The notes: a model not told the origin generated them from the sequence alone. A stretch of DNA of 64,000 bases from Dactylorhiza incarnata (GCA_033032865.1 JAWHQI010000258.1:992001-1056000), one strand, 5' to 3'; counted from the first letter of the stretch, positions 32,861 to 43,303 are shown. A program made the numbers and translations.

Positions 32861-33520
32861 GAGCAAGTCTAGGCAATGCATAACTTACTTTTCATCAGAA
32901 CTAGTTTAGTGAACAAAGAAGCTGAATTATCTTTTGTGTCAAACTTCACTTTGATCTTTTTTCTGACTAAATAAAGTGTTTCCGCACATCAATATGTTTG
33001 GTCTAGTCATGATGCATGCACATGATCTTTTACTAAATATGTGGCACTCAAACTATCGTAGAATACAATAGCTTGGCCCCTGATGAAAACTAAAATCACT
33101 CAGTAGGCCCTTAAACCAAATATCTTATTGGTTGCTTCTGTCAAAGCCATGTACTAAACTTCTATAGTGGATAACACAATTTTAGGCTACAAAGTAACCT
33201 TTCAAGTTTTAACTGACCATTGAGTTACCAAGAGTAAAAACATATATCTTGTAAAAGAACTTCTGCCATGCACGTTACTGTATAGTTATAATCTGAGTAT
33301 CCAACAACAAGACAATCAGTGTTGTCTCCATAGATAAAAATCAGCATCTAATATGATGTCCCTTCGAGGTATCGAAAAATGCGTTTCACAACTTGTTAGT
33401 GCTCCATTCGAGAGTGAGCCATTTATCGACTTGCAATACTAAGTGCATGTACAATATTAGGTCTCATGCACACCACAACATATATATGAAATGCCCACAA
33501 CACCAACATATGAAATCTTT

Positions 33521-33987
33521 GGGTCTGTTTGGGACAGCACTGGCGGATGGAAAAGCTCTATTCCAGCCGCCAGAGCTGAAAGGGTGATGTTTGTTTGCAG
33601 CGTTTCTCTAGGAGCACTTTTCTAATAGCCGCGTTTTTGGTACTTTTGGGAGAGCACGCGGAGGCCTGTGGTTGGGAAATCGCTCTCTATTATTATCGCG
33701 TTTTCTCTTTTCCGCAAGCACGCACGCGCCCTTCCCGATCCCAGCCTTCCTCCGCAGACTCCTCTCGATTCCGACCCTTCTTCCTCCGCTAGACTCTCCG
33801 CACGCCGTCGACGCTCACCCTCGACGATTCCACCGGCTAAATTAGAAATCGCTCTTCAAAGCGCACTTCTGCACAGAACACCCAAACACTCTGCAGCTTT
33901 TCAAAACTGCTCCCCAGAGAGCTCTTTTAAAACAGCTCTATCCGAACAACAGCTTTTCAATCCGCCAGAGCTGTCCCAAACAGACCC
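33521..33987. mobile_element. PIF-like MITE, 467 bp
   Basis: Perfect 18-bp terminal inverted repeats (GGGTCTGTTTGGGACAGC and its complement) are flanked by TTT (33518-33520) and TTA (33988-33990). This is consistent with a TTA-type 3-bp duplication with one change. The interior is GC-richer than the flanks and has no transposase. Confidence 0.85.
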
Positions 33988-34479
33988 TTAGACATGTATT
34001 TTGACTCTTGTTCTAACTGAGGTGCATAAGCAATAAATAAAAGATTTGAAGGTAATAAAGTATGTAAAGGCTTATCGGTGGACATATATACTAAATCTGG
34101 ATTGAAACTTCCGAATGTAAGTCCTTTGATACAGGAAGAGCCTACGCTACTAGTGATAGTGATCCCTGTAAATCTTCATTCCTATAATTAATTCTGTATG
34201 ATAAATCAAGACCCTACATATCATATATGCACTAAGAATCATTTTTGCTGCAAATTTCTTGGCACACGGGTGTGGGCTCGGGGCGTGTACTATAGGGTTT
34301 GAGACTGCTCCAGAAGTTAGTGGACGTACGCATCTAGAAGGCGGAGACATGACATTTCGTGGCACACGACCCGTGGCATACATGTGTGTGCCTAGGGCGT
34401 GTGTCGTTCTGACGGTTTCATATCGGTTGTCAGACGGTTGTCGATGAAAGGACACATTGCTTGGGCCACACGTACACCC

Positions 34480-34770
34480 AAGGCGTGTCAATCTTTACAG
34501 AGTGCTATATAAACTTTTGGTCTTTCTGTCTTCTGTGCGGCAATTTGACGACAGTTCTGAAGCAGTCATTCTATGATTTAAACATTATAAATTCTGAATT
34601 TCGCCCACATATTGTAACAACCTATGTTCTGAATAGTGAATATCTGATTGATGCTGCCCATGGACGTAGCCCATCTTAGGGTGAACCACACAATTTTTTG
34701 TCGTCTGTAGTTGTTTATTTTTATTTCGTTCTTTATTCTTCTCGTATTTCCACAACAGTAGTAATGTATC
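34480..34770 (+). repeat. Possible Copia LTR fragment
   Basis: The phrase GGACGTAGCCCATCTTAGGG with TGAACCACAC and an ending CCACAACAG resembles plant Copia LTR ends. A decayed primer-site-like TATCA follows. Boundaries are not clear. Confidence 0.4.
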
Positions 34771-36297
34771 AACATGAATGTGTCAAATCTCATGTACCCG
34801 TACTTCCCTGGGGACAGTTTCAGTCCATACAAAGACCTTCAAAGTCTACGTACATGGTCTTTCTTTCCCTGAACAACAAAACCCTCTAGCTGACTCATTA
34901 ACATGTCATCTTCTAGCTCTCCATATAGAAAGTTTGCCTTCACATCAAATTAGTTTAATTTCAAATTCTGATATGCCACTAAAGCTAGTAGCACCTGAAT
35001 GGAAGTATGCTTGATGACCGGCGAGAAGATCTTATTGTAGTTGATTCCCTCTTCTTGACTTTATCTCTTAATAATTAGACGTGCCTTATACCAGCTTCAA
35101 TGCCGGGATTCTTGATTTCTTCTTAAAGATTATTCATTTGCACCCAATCAATTTTCTTCCCTTTGATATTCTGACAAGCTCTAAAATCTAATTTTTGTGA
35201 AAAGATTCCATCTCATCACTCATTGCAGCAACCAAATGTGTAGCTTCGACATCAGAAATAGTCTCGTAGTAAGTAGAAGGCTCTGGTGAATCCACTTTTC
35301 CAGCCATTTAAAGAGTATGCACTACAAAATCAGCATAACCATATTTATGTGGTGTCAAATTTTCCTCCTTGGCCGATTAGTGGCAATGTTGTATTGTCTC
35401 TTTTGCTATTGACTGGTATTAGACTACTTCACCTCAAAGTTTGTAGTTGACTAATCTTTATTAGTTTTGTTTGAATGAGATAGATGATGATCCTCTAATT
35501 GTCTTAAGTTTGGAGTTACTTAAACTCCACCTGCTCACTAATATTGCCATTTTTCCTGCAACATCATACTCCAATCCCCGATGAAATATAATTTTTTGTC
35601 AAAAATTACATCTCTACTAATTATGACATTTGACTCGACATAACAAATTTTATAATCTTTTACCTCAGACCAAATACTTTAAGTAATTAGTGATTAGTGG
35701 GTTTACCAAACCATATCTTGAAGATTTTTGTTTGCAATAAATAGCACTTGCACGAGAGCGATTTACCAAATAATAGGCTGAATTCACTGCTTCGACCTAA
35801 AAGTTCGTTGATAACTCAATATTAGAGAGCATGCATCGAGCGCTTCACACCTCCGCTTTGCTATGGAATTTCTTTGACTGTGTGGTGCTTCCCAATGCCT
35901 TCATCATTTCATAACTCATCAAATCCAGTTCAATAGAATTCCATTACTTAGAATTCGAGCAGGGATTTGAACTGACCAACCATCACCGGAGCAATTAATT
36001 GTCATCAGTGATTTTGTTTTACCCGAAAACTTACCAATTTTGACATGAATTTCACAGTTTGACAACACTCATATAGTTCCTTTGTTGTTTTATTAAAATT
36101 TTTTTTCTTTATATAATAGTATATATATAAACATATAAAATAAAATTGATAAATAAATATGGGCATTGATAGGGTCTCCTTGAAAGCACTAACCGCACCT
36201 CATTCATGGGTGTGCGGTTATCCGAAAACTCCGCTAGCGGCGTAACTACCTGAAGTATAACCGTCGTTGTCATCGCTGCCATCGCCACCATCGCCGC

Positions 36298-36912
36298 AAA
36301 TTACAATTATGGTGGCTTCGGCCTGCAAATATCAATTATGGTGGTTTCGGTCTGCAAATAGCAATTATGGTGGTTACGGCCCGCGAATATCAATTATGGT
36401 GGTTTCGGTCTGCAAATAGCAATTATGGTGGTTTCGGTCTGCAAATAGCAATTATGGTGGTTACGACCTGCGAATATCAATTATGGTGGTTTCGGTCTGC
36501 AAATAGCAATTATGGTGGTTTCGGTCTGCAAATAGCAATTATGGTGGTTACGGCCTGCGAATATCAATTATGGTGGTTTCGGTCTGCAAATAGCAATTAT
36601 GGTGGTTTCGGTCTGCAAATAGCAATTATGGTGGTTTCGGTCTGCAAATAGCAATTATGGTGGTTACGACCTGCGAATATCAATTATGGTGGTTTCGGTC
36701 TGCAAATAGCAATTATGGTGGTTTCGGCCTGTGAATAACAATTATGGTGGTTACGGCCTGCGAATAAAGATTATGGTGGTTACGGCCTGCGAATAACAAT
36801 TATGGTGGTTAGGCCTGCGAATAACAATTATGGTGGTTACGGTCTGCGAATAAAGATTATGGTGGTTACGGCCTGCGAATAACAATTATGGTGGTTACGG
36901 CCTGCGAATAAC
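36298..36912. repeat. 29-bp array in the LTR U3
   Basis: About 21 copies of a 29-bp unit (CAATTATGGTGGTTTCGGTC plus TGCAAATAG) in two main variants (TTTCGGTCTGCAAATAG and TTACGGCCTGCGAATAA). The array ends about 28 bases before the TATA box. Confidence 0.95.
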
Positions 36913-36939
36913 CGCATTACCGTAACCACCTCTGGGGCC

Positions 36940-36947
36940 TATAAATA
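36940..36947 (+). promoter_or_regulatory. Element E TATA box
   Basis: TATAAATA in the context GGCCTATAAATAGAACCCC. Element C carries a similar box (CTATAAATAGACCCCC) on its sense strand, which supports a shared promoter type. Confidence 0.75.
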
Positions 36948-37067
36948 GAACCCCGAGGCTTCTCTTTGAAGGATCTTCTCCTCCTCCATCTCTCCCCTCT
37001 TTTGAGACTTTCTCTCTCTCCGACTTGGAAAATCCTCCTACGGATTTTCTCTCTCCGCCTCCTCCTT

Positions 37068-37200
37068 GCGCGCTCACAAGCGCGCCTCCTCCTTGCGCGC
37101 TCACCAGCGCGCGTCCTGCTTGCGCGCTCACAAGCGCGCCTCCTCCTTGCGCGCTCACAAGCGCGCCTCCTCCTTGCGCGCTAACAAGCGCGCCTCCGTG
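37068..37200. repeat. 27-bp GCGCGC array in LTR
   Basis: About five copies of a 27-bp unit (CCTCCTTGCGCGCTCACAAG plus CGCGCCT). Confidence 0.88.
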
Positions 37201-37279
37201 CGCTCCTCTCCAAGTGCGCCCCCGCGCGCTCCGCTCCAAGCGCGCCTCCGTGCGCTCCGCTCCAAGCGCGCCTCCGTGC

Positions 37280-37710
37280 GCTCCGCTCTCAAGACCGCTC
37301 CAAGCGCGCCTCCGTGCGCTCCGCTCTCAAGACCGCTCCAAGCACGCCACCGTGCGCTCCGCTCTCAAGACCGCTCCAAGCGCGCCTCCGTGCCCTCTGC
37401 TCTCAAGACCGCTCCAAGCACGCCACCGTGCGCTCCGCTCTCAAGACCGCTCCAAGCGCGCCTCCGTGCGCTCCGCTCTCAAGGCCGCTCCAAGCGCGCC
37501 TCCGGGCGATCCGCTCTCAAGACCGCTCCAAGCGCGCCTCCGCGCGCTCCGCTCTCAAGACCGCTCCAAGCGCGCCTCCGGGCGCTCCGCTCTCAAGACC
37601 GCTCCAAGCGCGCCTCCGCGCGCTCCGCTCTCAAGACCGCTCCAAGCGCCCCATCGTGCGCTCCGCTCTCAAGACTGCTCCAAGAGCGCCTTTGCGTGCT
37701 CCGCTCTCAA
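37280..37710. repeat. 38-bp array in LTR
   Basis: About eleven copies of a 38-bp unit (GCTCTCAAGACCGCTCCAAG plus CGCGCCTCCGTGCGCTCC). It shares CAAGCGCGCCTCC with the preceding 27-bp array. Confidence 0.92.
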
Positions 37711-38245
37711 GACCGTCTAAGCATAACCCCGCGTACTCAGCAACAAGCACTCCGTGCACTCAAGAACAAAAGCTCCAACCTCCAGCAAGAACAGCACTCC
37801 AAACTCCTCTCGCGCAGCAGGAGACAACCGACAGAGACAAAGACGCACAGAGCACATCGATCCAACCTTCAAGCTGCAGTCAAAGTCTCCAGAGCCCTCA
37901 AAGCGCAGCATTCCCCTCTACAGCAGGCGAAAGATTTAGCTCCAAGAGCGGTGGTCTGTCATCCTACGAGCACCTCTCTCTCTCTCAATAATTGTAACGA
38001 GAGGCGGTCTGTCTCCCTCGAGTTCTTCAAAAAAGCTCTGTACAACAACCAACAAATAGTGGAGGTTTCGGCCGGCACAGACCCGGCCGCGTGGTTTTTC
38101 ACCCAGTTGACGGGTTTTCCACGTTAAGAAAATTGTCTTGTCAGCTTTCCCTTTTTCTGTGACTGTTTGCGCGCTCAAACGCTCCCGGGCTAAGACGGTC
38201 CAATCTAGTCCGATCTACCGGAGCCTTGAGTGATCCGCAACAGTT

Positions 38246-38261
38246 TGGCGCCGTCTGTGGG
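38246..38261 (+). other. Element E primer-binding site
   Basis: TGGCGCCGTCTGTGGG starts three bases after the 5' LTR. TGGCGCCG primer sites are usual in Tat and Athila elements. Confidence 0.85.
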
Positions 38262-38337
38262 AAACGAGTTTCCCCAAAGCTTGAAGAAGACTCTGAAGAC
38301 AGTATCCGTTGCACAACGGTACTCGTGACTAGAGATC

Positions 38338-39540
38338 ATGGCAGGAAAAGCCATCCGCACAAGTGAAGAATCAATCCCCGGGGGGCACGCTGATTTGGCT
38401 CCCCTCCACTCGCTTATCAGCAAACCCGAAGGAGAGCTCTCCAGTACAAATGCCCAAGACCGTGTGGCCCGTCCTGACAGAAGTCCAGAAACTCGGTATC
38501 ACCGCAACCGCCCTGAAGCGACAGGCCATGAGCCTGCAGATGGGAGACTCACACGTGAAGAAGTTTGTCACATAATTTTTGAAGAGCACGAACGAGCAAC
38601 GCAACGTGCCGCTTTGGCCCCTCGCCCTCTCCATTGTCGCTCACCATTTGTACCTGAGGTTCTGGCACATCCAATCCCCCTTGGCTTCAAACTCCCAAAG
38701 ATTGAGACATACGACGGAGCGAGCGACCCATCGGAGCACGTCAGACACTTCGCGATCATGATGCAACTCTGTAATGCCACAGATTCACTGCTGTGTCAGG
38801 CATTCCCAGCAACTTTGAAAGGACAGGCTCGCACCTGGTTCCTATCCTTGGGGGAGGGAGAAATCAAGGATTTCGCAGAGCTGACTCAACAATTCACAGA
38901 CCAGTTCATCGCTAGCCGCCGGATAGTCAAAGATCCCTCCCACCTGTCCGGGATCCGTCAAAGCGAAGGGGAAACCCTTAAAGATTTCTTCCGCCGTTTC
39001 ACCGCTGAGGCACGACAAATTCCTGGAGCAAAACCAGAGCTCCTGCGAGGGTTTTTACTCGCAGGGCTCCGCCCTGGTGGCTTCCACTCTGCATTAATAC
39101 GGGAGACTGTACCCAGCTACCCCGATCTCGTTCAACGGATCGACGCCCAGATCACTGCCGACGAAGCAATCGAAGCACATAAACAGCAGTTTGACAGAGG
39201 CATGAAAAGGCGAAGGGAACAAGAGGCTTCATCAGCCTTCAGAAGGAGCAATGAACGTCACGTCAACCTACAACCTCGGCAGCGCCAGAGAAACACGCCC
39301 CTCAATACCTCCAGAACAAACATACTTTACGCAATCCAAGATAAGGTGGCGCTTCATAGGCCTAAGCCGATCGCTCCAAACAAAGGAGAACAATCACAAT
39401 ACTGTGAGTTCCACAAAGGAGAACAATCACAATACTGTGAGTTCCACCGCGGACGCGGGCATGACACGGAAGATTGCACAAAGCTAAAGAAGGAAATCGA
39501 ACGTCTTATTCGACAAGGACTTCTGAAAAGATTCTCGTGA
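38338..39540 (+). CDS. Element E gag polyprotein (Tat-type)
   Basis: An intact 400-codon frame starts with ATG at 38338, about 75 bases after the primer site. The conserved retrotransposon gag block spans roughly residues 115-260: GFKLPKIETYDGASDPSEHV, CQAFPATLKGQARTWFLSL, IKDFAELTQQFTDQFIASR and ETLKDFFRRFTAEARQIPG. A CHHC-type motif CEFHRGRGHDTEDC at residues 367-380 is followed by the KEIERLIRQGLLKRF tail typical of Tat gag. Gag would form the RNA-binding virus-like particle. An 11-residue unit with the first Cys and His (KGEQSQYCEFH) is duplicated in tandem. The downstream pol is missing. Confidence 0.9.
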   Translation: MAGKAIRTSEESIPGGHADLAPLHSLISKPEGELSSTNAQDRVARPDRSPETRYHRNRPEATGHEPADGRLTREEVCHIIFEEHERATQRAALAPRPLHCRSPFVPEVLAHPIPLGFKLPKIETYDGASDPSEHVRHFAIMMQLCNATDSLLCQAFPATLKGQARTWFLSLGEGEIKDFAELTQQFTDQFIASRRIVKDPSHLSGIRQSEGETLKDFFRRFTAEARQIPGAKPELLRGFLLAGLRPGGFHSALIRETVPSYPDLVQRIDAQITADEAIEAHKQQFDRGMKRRREQEASSAFRRSNERHVNLQPRQRQRNTPLNTSRTNILYAIQDKVALHRPKPIAPNKGEQSQYCEFHKGEQSQYCEFHRGRGHDTEDCTKLKKEIERLIRQGLLKRFS

Positions 39541-39799
39541 AGCAAAACATTAAATCGGTTGACGACCCCTGGGCAAGCGAGAGATCGGCCGCCCGCTTGC
39601 CTGGGAATACTGGGGGGCAACCCCTACAAGTAATCGCACCAGGAGAAAGCTCCCTCCCTGTTCACCAAGTTGTACTTACACCTCCTCTCCTTCATGTCGG
39701 CTTCATCAACGTTCAAAAAAGACGTGTGATTTAACTTCTACACGTGGTTCCTGCAAATTACTTTTCTGATTTCATTAACTTCATATGTTTCAGATAACA

Positions 39800-40640
39800 T
39801 AGTTTCAATAGGCAAGGTCGCCAGACCTCCGCCTGCCATCTTCAAGGGCCTGCCCCCCTTGACGATCGGTCCCTGCCAAATTACAATAGGTAAGGTCGCC
39901 AGACCTCCGCCTGCCATCGTCAGGGGCCTGCCCCCCTTGACGATCGGTCCCTGCCAAATTACAATAGGTAAGGTCGCCAGACCTCCGCCTGCCATCGTCA
40001 GGGGCCTGCCCCCCTTGACGATCGGTCCCTGCCAAGTTACAATAGGTAAGGTCGCCAGACCTCCGCCTGCCATCGTCAGGGGCCTGCCCCCCTTGACGAT
40101 CGGTCCCTGCCAAATTACAATAGGTAAGGTCGCCAGACCTCCGCCTGCCATCATCAGGGGCCTGCCCCCCTTGACGATCGGTCCCTGCCAAGTTTCAATA
40201 GGTAAGGTCGCCAGACCTCCGCCTGCCATCTTCAAGGGCCTGCCCCCCTTGACGATCGGTCCCCGCCAAGTTACAATAGGTAAGGTCGCCAGACCTCCGC
40301 CTGCCATCGTCAGGGGCCTGCCCCCCTCGACGATCGGTCCCCGCCAAGTTACAATAGGTAAGGTCGCCAGAACTCCGCCTGCCATCGTCAGGGGCCTTCC
40401 CCCCTTGACGATCGGTCCCTGCCAAATTACAATAGGTAAGGTCGCCAGACCTCCGCCTGCCATCGTCAGGGGCCTTCCCCGCTTGACGATCGGTCCCTGC
40501 CAAATTACAATAGGTAAGGTCGCCAGACCTCCGCCTGCCATCGTCAGGGGCCTGCCCCCTTGACGATCGGTCCCTGCCAAGTTTCAATAGGTAAGGTCGC
40601 CAGACTTCTGCCTGCCATCGTCAGGGGCCTTCACCCCCGG
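39800..40640. repeat. 78-bp tandem array in element E
   Basis: About 10.7 copies of a 78-bp unit (ATAGGTAAGGTCGCCAGACC, TCCGCCTGCCATCGTCAGGG, GCCTGCCCCCCTTGACGATC and GGTCCCTGCCAAATTACA). The period is 26 codons, so both strands stay open over long stretches (for example 39859-40563 plus, 39738-40580 minus). These frames are by-products of the array. Confidence 0.95.
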
Positions 40641-40784
40641 ACTTGCAGGTATTCCACACCGTTACTTTCAAACATCAACATGCTCCACAACTAAGGAGGA
40701 GCGTCACTGCATCAATTCCCCTGAGAGCAACGCCTCACTACTTGAAGGGCCAAGGAATCACCCGAGTCTTCAAAGCAGAAGTCT

Positions 40785-41028
40785 GCAGGTGCCCATCATG
40801 CGCACGCACATCGCGCGGGAGCACATCCCACGCGCGCACGACGCGCGGGGGCGCACCCCACGCGCGCACAGCGCGCGAGCGCCCTTCCTGCATGCACACA
40901 TCGCTCAGGAGCACACCCCGCACGCGCACAATGCCCTTCCCGCGCGCGCTCAGCGCGCGGGCGCCCTTCCCGCGCGGGCTCCCTTCCCGCGCGCGCTCAG
41001 TGCGCGGGCGCACTTCCCGCGCACCCAC
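40785..41028. repeat. GCGCGC-rich segment next to the 3' LTR remnant
   Basis: Irregular repeats of GCGCGCTCAGCGCGCGGGCG, GCCCTTCCCGCGCG and related phrases. It occupies the place where the 5' LTR has its 27- and 38-bp GCGC arrays but is different sequence. Confidence 0.75.
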
Positions 41029-41342
41029 AAGATTTAGCTCCAAGAGCGGTGGTCTGTCATCCTACGAGCACCTCTCTCTCTCTCTCAATAATTGTAACGA
41101 GAGGCGGTCTGTCGCCCTCGAGTTCTTCAAAAAAGCTCTGTACAACAACCAACAAATAGTGGAGGTTTCGGCCGGCACAGACCCGGCCGCGTGGTTTTTC
41201 ACCCAGTTGACGGGTTTTCCACGTTAAAAAAATTGTCTTGTCAGTTTTCCCTTTTTCTGTGACTGTTTGCACGCTCAAACGCTCCCGGGCTAAGACGGTC
41301 CAATCTAGTCCGATCTACCGGAGCCTTGAGTGATCCGCAACA
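41029..41342 (+). repeat. Element E 3' LTR, terminal part only
   Basis: It matches 37931-38242 with about four substitutions and one extra CT, ending GATCCGCAACA before the GGCAT duplication. The upstream 1.76 kb present in the 5' LTR is absent or replaced. Confidence 0.9.
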
Positions 41343-41648
41343 GGCATGGTGTGCAAATCCATGCTATAAAAATAAATTTGTTTCATATGATACCATCAAA
41401 CTTGTTATAATCATGCAATCAAATATAAAAGATGCATGCGATGATCTTTTAAGGCATTGTTTAGAAAATGTCATGGTGTGGATCTTGGATCCGCACGATT
41501 GTGATCGTCGCCCATGTTGTCGATCGATTAGCGTTCATTGGATTAATTAAGTAGATCATGCTCATCTTAGCTTGAAGTCAATCAAATGCGCACACAATTC
41601 TTTTAAAATAGACAACAATGTTTTTATATGAAAAATCTTATTCAAGTA

Positions 41649-42860
41649 GGGTCCGTTCGTTTCACAGACATTGATATTGAAGTATAGGCTTTGAGAATAT
41701 GAAAGTCATTTCTGTTGTTCGTACCAACAATTTTAGAGTGGAATTGGCTTTCTGGTGGAAAATCGACGATATTCACCCTAACCTAAAAACCCATCGATCC
41801 AATGTTTATCTCCAGGGGCGGATATTGAGTTCGCAAACTCCGACTTTCCAAAAGGATATCAAATTTTTTTGCCCGTACGTGATTTTTTTGCCCGCACGCT
41901 ATTTTTTGGCTCCATACGTGATTTTTTTGCGAGGACGCAGAAATTTTGCCTGAACGCAATTTTTTCGCCCGACGCGTTTTTTCCGCCCGTTCGCGTTTTT
42001 TTTCGCCCAGGCGCGATTTTTTCGCCCGGGCGTTTTTTTTTGCCCGGACGCATTTTTTTTCTTCGCCCGGACGGGTTTTTTCCGCCCACGCGTGTTTTTT
42101 TTTCGCCCGTACGTGTTTTTTTTTCGCCCGGGCGCGTTTTTTCGCCCGACTGCGTTTTTTTCGCCCGGGAGCGATTTTTTCTCCCGGGCGCATTTTTTCC
42201 GCCCGGGCGCCATTATTTTGCCCGAGCGCAGCTTTTTCCCCCGGGCTCGATTTTTTCGCTCGGGCATTTTTTCTCCCGGGCGCGTTTTTTTTTTTCCCGG
42301 GCCTGATTTTGTCGCCCGAGTGGGTTTTTTCGCCCGGTCGCGATTTTTTCGCCCGGGCGCGATCTTTTTCGCTGAGCGTTACTTTTTCGGCCGAGCGCGT
42401 TTTTTTCGCCCGGGCGAAAAAATGTGCCCATGCGAAAAAACACGCCTGGGCGAAAAATCGCGCCCGAGAGAAAAAATCGCGCTCGGGCAAAAAAAATGCG
42501 CCCGGGCGAAAAAAATGCTCCCGGGTGAAAAAATTGCACCCGGGCGAAAAAAACGCGCCGGGGCGAAAAGTCGCGCGCCGGGCTTAAAAAACGTGTGCCG
42601 GGCTAAAAAACGCTTTATTGCTTATGATAATTTGCATGAAGAAGCTTAGAAGCTTAATATTGATCAATGTCAATTCCTATGAAAGAAAGTGTTTCTGAAA
42701 ACGAACAGTAAAAAATAATGAATATCAATTCCTATGACAGAAAATCATCATATAAACGAACAAAAAAATTGGATTTAAACTTAATGTCATTTCCCGTGTG
42801 TGTTGATATTGGATTAAAAGTGAATATTTGAATATCAATGTCTGTGAAACGAACGAACTC
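41649..42860. mobile_element. Element F: Tourist-like MITE with CCCGGGCG array
   Basis: Terminal inverted repeats start GGGTCCGTTCGTTTCACAG on the left and GAGTTCGTTCGTTTCACAG on the right (reverse complement), and both continue ACATTGATATT. Flanking bases are GTA and TTA, suggesting a TTA-type duplication with one change. The interior at 41870-42600 is a T-run/CCCGGGCG repeat array. There is no transposase. Superfamily assignment rests on the end sequence only. Confidence 0.72.
41870..42600. repeat. T-run/GCCCGGGCG array with a switch in polarity
   Basis: About 30 units of roughly 20 bases combine T6-T9 with CGCCCGGGCGCG-type blocks up to about 42410. From there on the units are inverted (GGGCGAAAAAA). 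The turning point TTTTTTCGCCCGGGCGAAAAAA at about 42405-42422 is itself a palindrome, so the array can fold into a long imperfect hairpin. Long frames here (Phe/Arg-rich or Lys/Arg-rich) are artefacts. Confidence 0.85.
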
Positions 42861-42873
42861 TTAAGAAAATAAA

Positions 42874-43303
42874 GGGCATTGTTAAAGGCAAACCAGAATT
42901 GGCTATTGACAAACCAATTTCTATGAGTTATTGCGCGGCTTTTGAAAATATGCTTTTTACAAGCATTTTTAGGAAAAGTGTTCAACACGAAAATTGTAGA
43001 TCTCATCGAGATCTACAACTTTCGTGTTGAACACTTTTCCTAAAAATGCACGCACAAGGCCCTAAAATCGCCCTGATCGTTACTATAGTGATTTTTTGAA
43101 AATAACAAGAAAATACGTCTTGTACATGCATTTTTAGGAAAAGTGCTCAACACGAAAGTTGTAGATCTCGACGAGATCTACAATTTTCGTGTTGAGCACT
43201 TTTCCTAAAAATGCATGTACAAAGCATATTTTCAAAAGTCGCGTAATAACTCATAGAAATTGGTTTGCCAATAGCCATTTCTGGTTTGCCTTTAACAATG
43301 CCC
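42874..43303. mobile_element. Element G: fold-back MITE with two internal hairpins
   Basis: This 430-bp element has long terminal inverted repeats (GGGCATTGTTAAAGGCAAAC onward, about 130 bases with few mismatches) and an exact 8-bp duplication AAAATAAA at 42866-42873 and 43304-43311. Two inner palindromes, each containing GTAGATCTC, a short loop, and GAGATCTAC, are centred near 43006 and 43170. Long TIRs suggest a Mutator-like origin while 8 bp fits hAT better, so the superfamily is left open. Confidence 0.82.

Larger units (their letters stand above)
32870..36000 (-). pseudogene. Heavily decayed Copia pol
   Basis: No long frame survives, but Copia landmarks remain on the minus strand in the expected order. 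At 34900-34965 the translation gives FDVKANFLYGELEDDM from RT. Sequence near 35030-35150 fits the RYKARLV-side RT entry. Around 35840-35900 a remnant of the integrase PQQNGVAER region is recognisable, and 32890-33400 resembles the RNase H end. The stretch is interrupted by the MITE at 33521-33987 and perhaps by a second LTR at about 34480-34770. It is much older than elements A to E. Confidence 0.7.
36167..38242 (+). repeat. Element E 5' LTR
   Basis: It runs from TGATAGGGTCTCC to GATCCGCAACA. In order it holds a 29-bp array (36298-36912), a TATA box (36940-36947), a 27-bp array (about 37068-37200), a 38-bp array (about 37280-37710), and a unique end shared with the 3' copy. Long overlapping frames across the GC-rich arrays arise because repeat periods of 38 cycle through all three frames; they are not called genes. 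Confidence 0.9.
36167..41342 (+). mobile_element. Element E: gag-only Tat-type Ty3 retrotransposon
   Basis: Exact 5-bp duplications GGCAT lie at 36162-36166 and 41343-41347. A complete 2076-bp 5' LTR, a primer site TGGCGCCGTCTGTGGG, an intact gag frame, a 78-bp tandem array and a 314-bp remnant of the 3' LTR end follow. No protease, RT, RNase H or integrase is present. Gag and primer site place it in the Tat group (Ogre/Retand-like). The shared LTR ends differ at about four positions in 312, so insertion is recent. The start of the 3' LTR (TGATAGGG) is not found, so the element seems rearranged internally. Confidence 0.9.

Noticed and set aside
37025..38127. Overlapping Ala/Pro/Arg-rich genes in the element E LTR
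   Set aside because: Three overlapping frames cycle through a 38-bp repeat inside the LTR; no start context or homology.
39738..40580. A 280-codon minus-strand gene
   Set aside because: It is the antisense of the 78-bp array and is antisense to the element.
41783..42649. Lys/Arg-rich and Phe/Arg-rich genes
   Set aside because: They are translations of the T-run/CCCGGGCG array in all frames.
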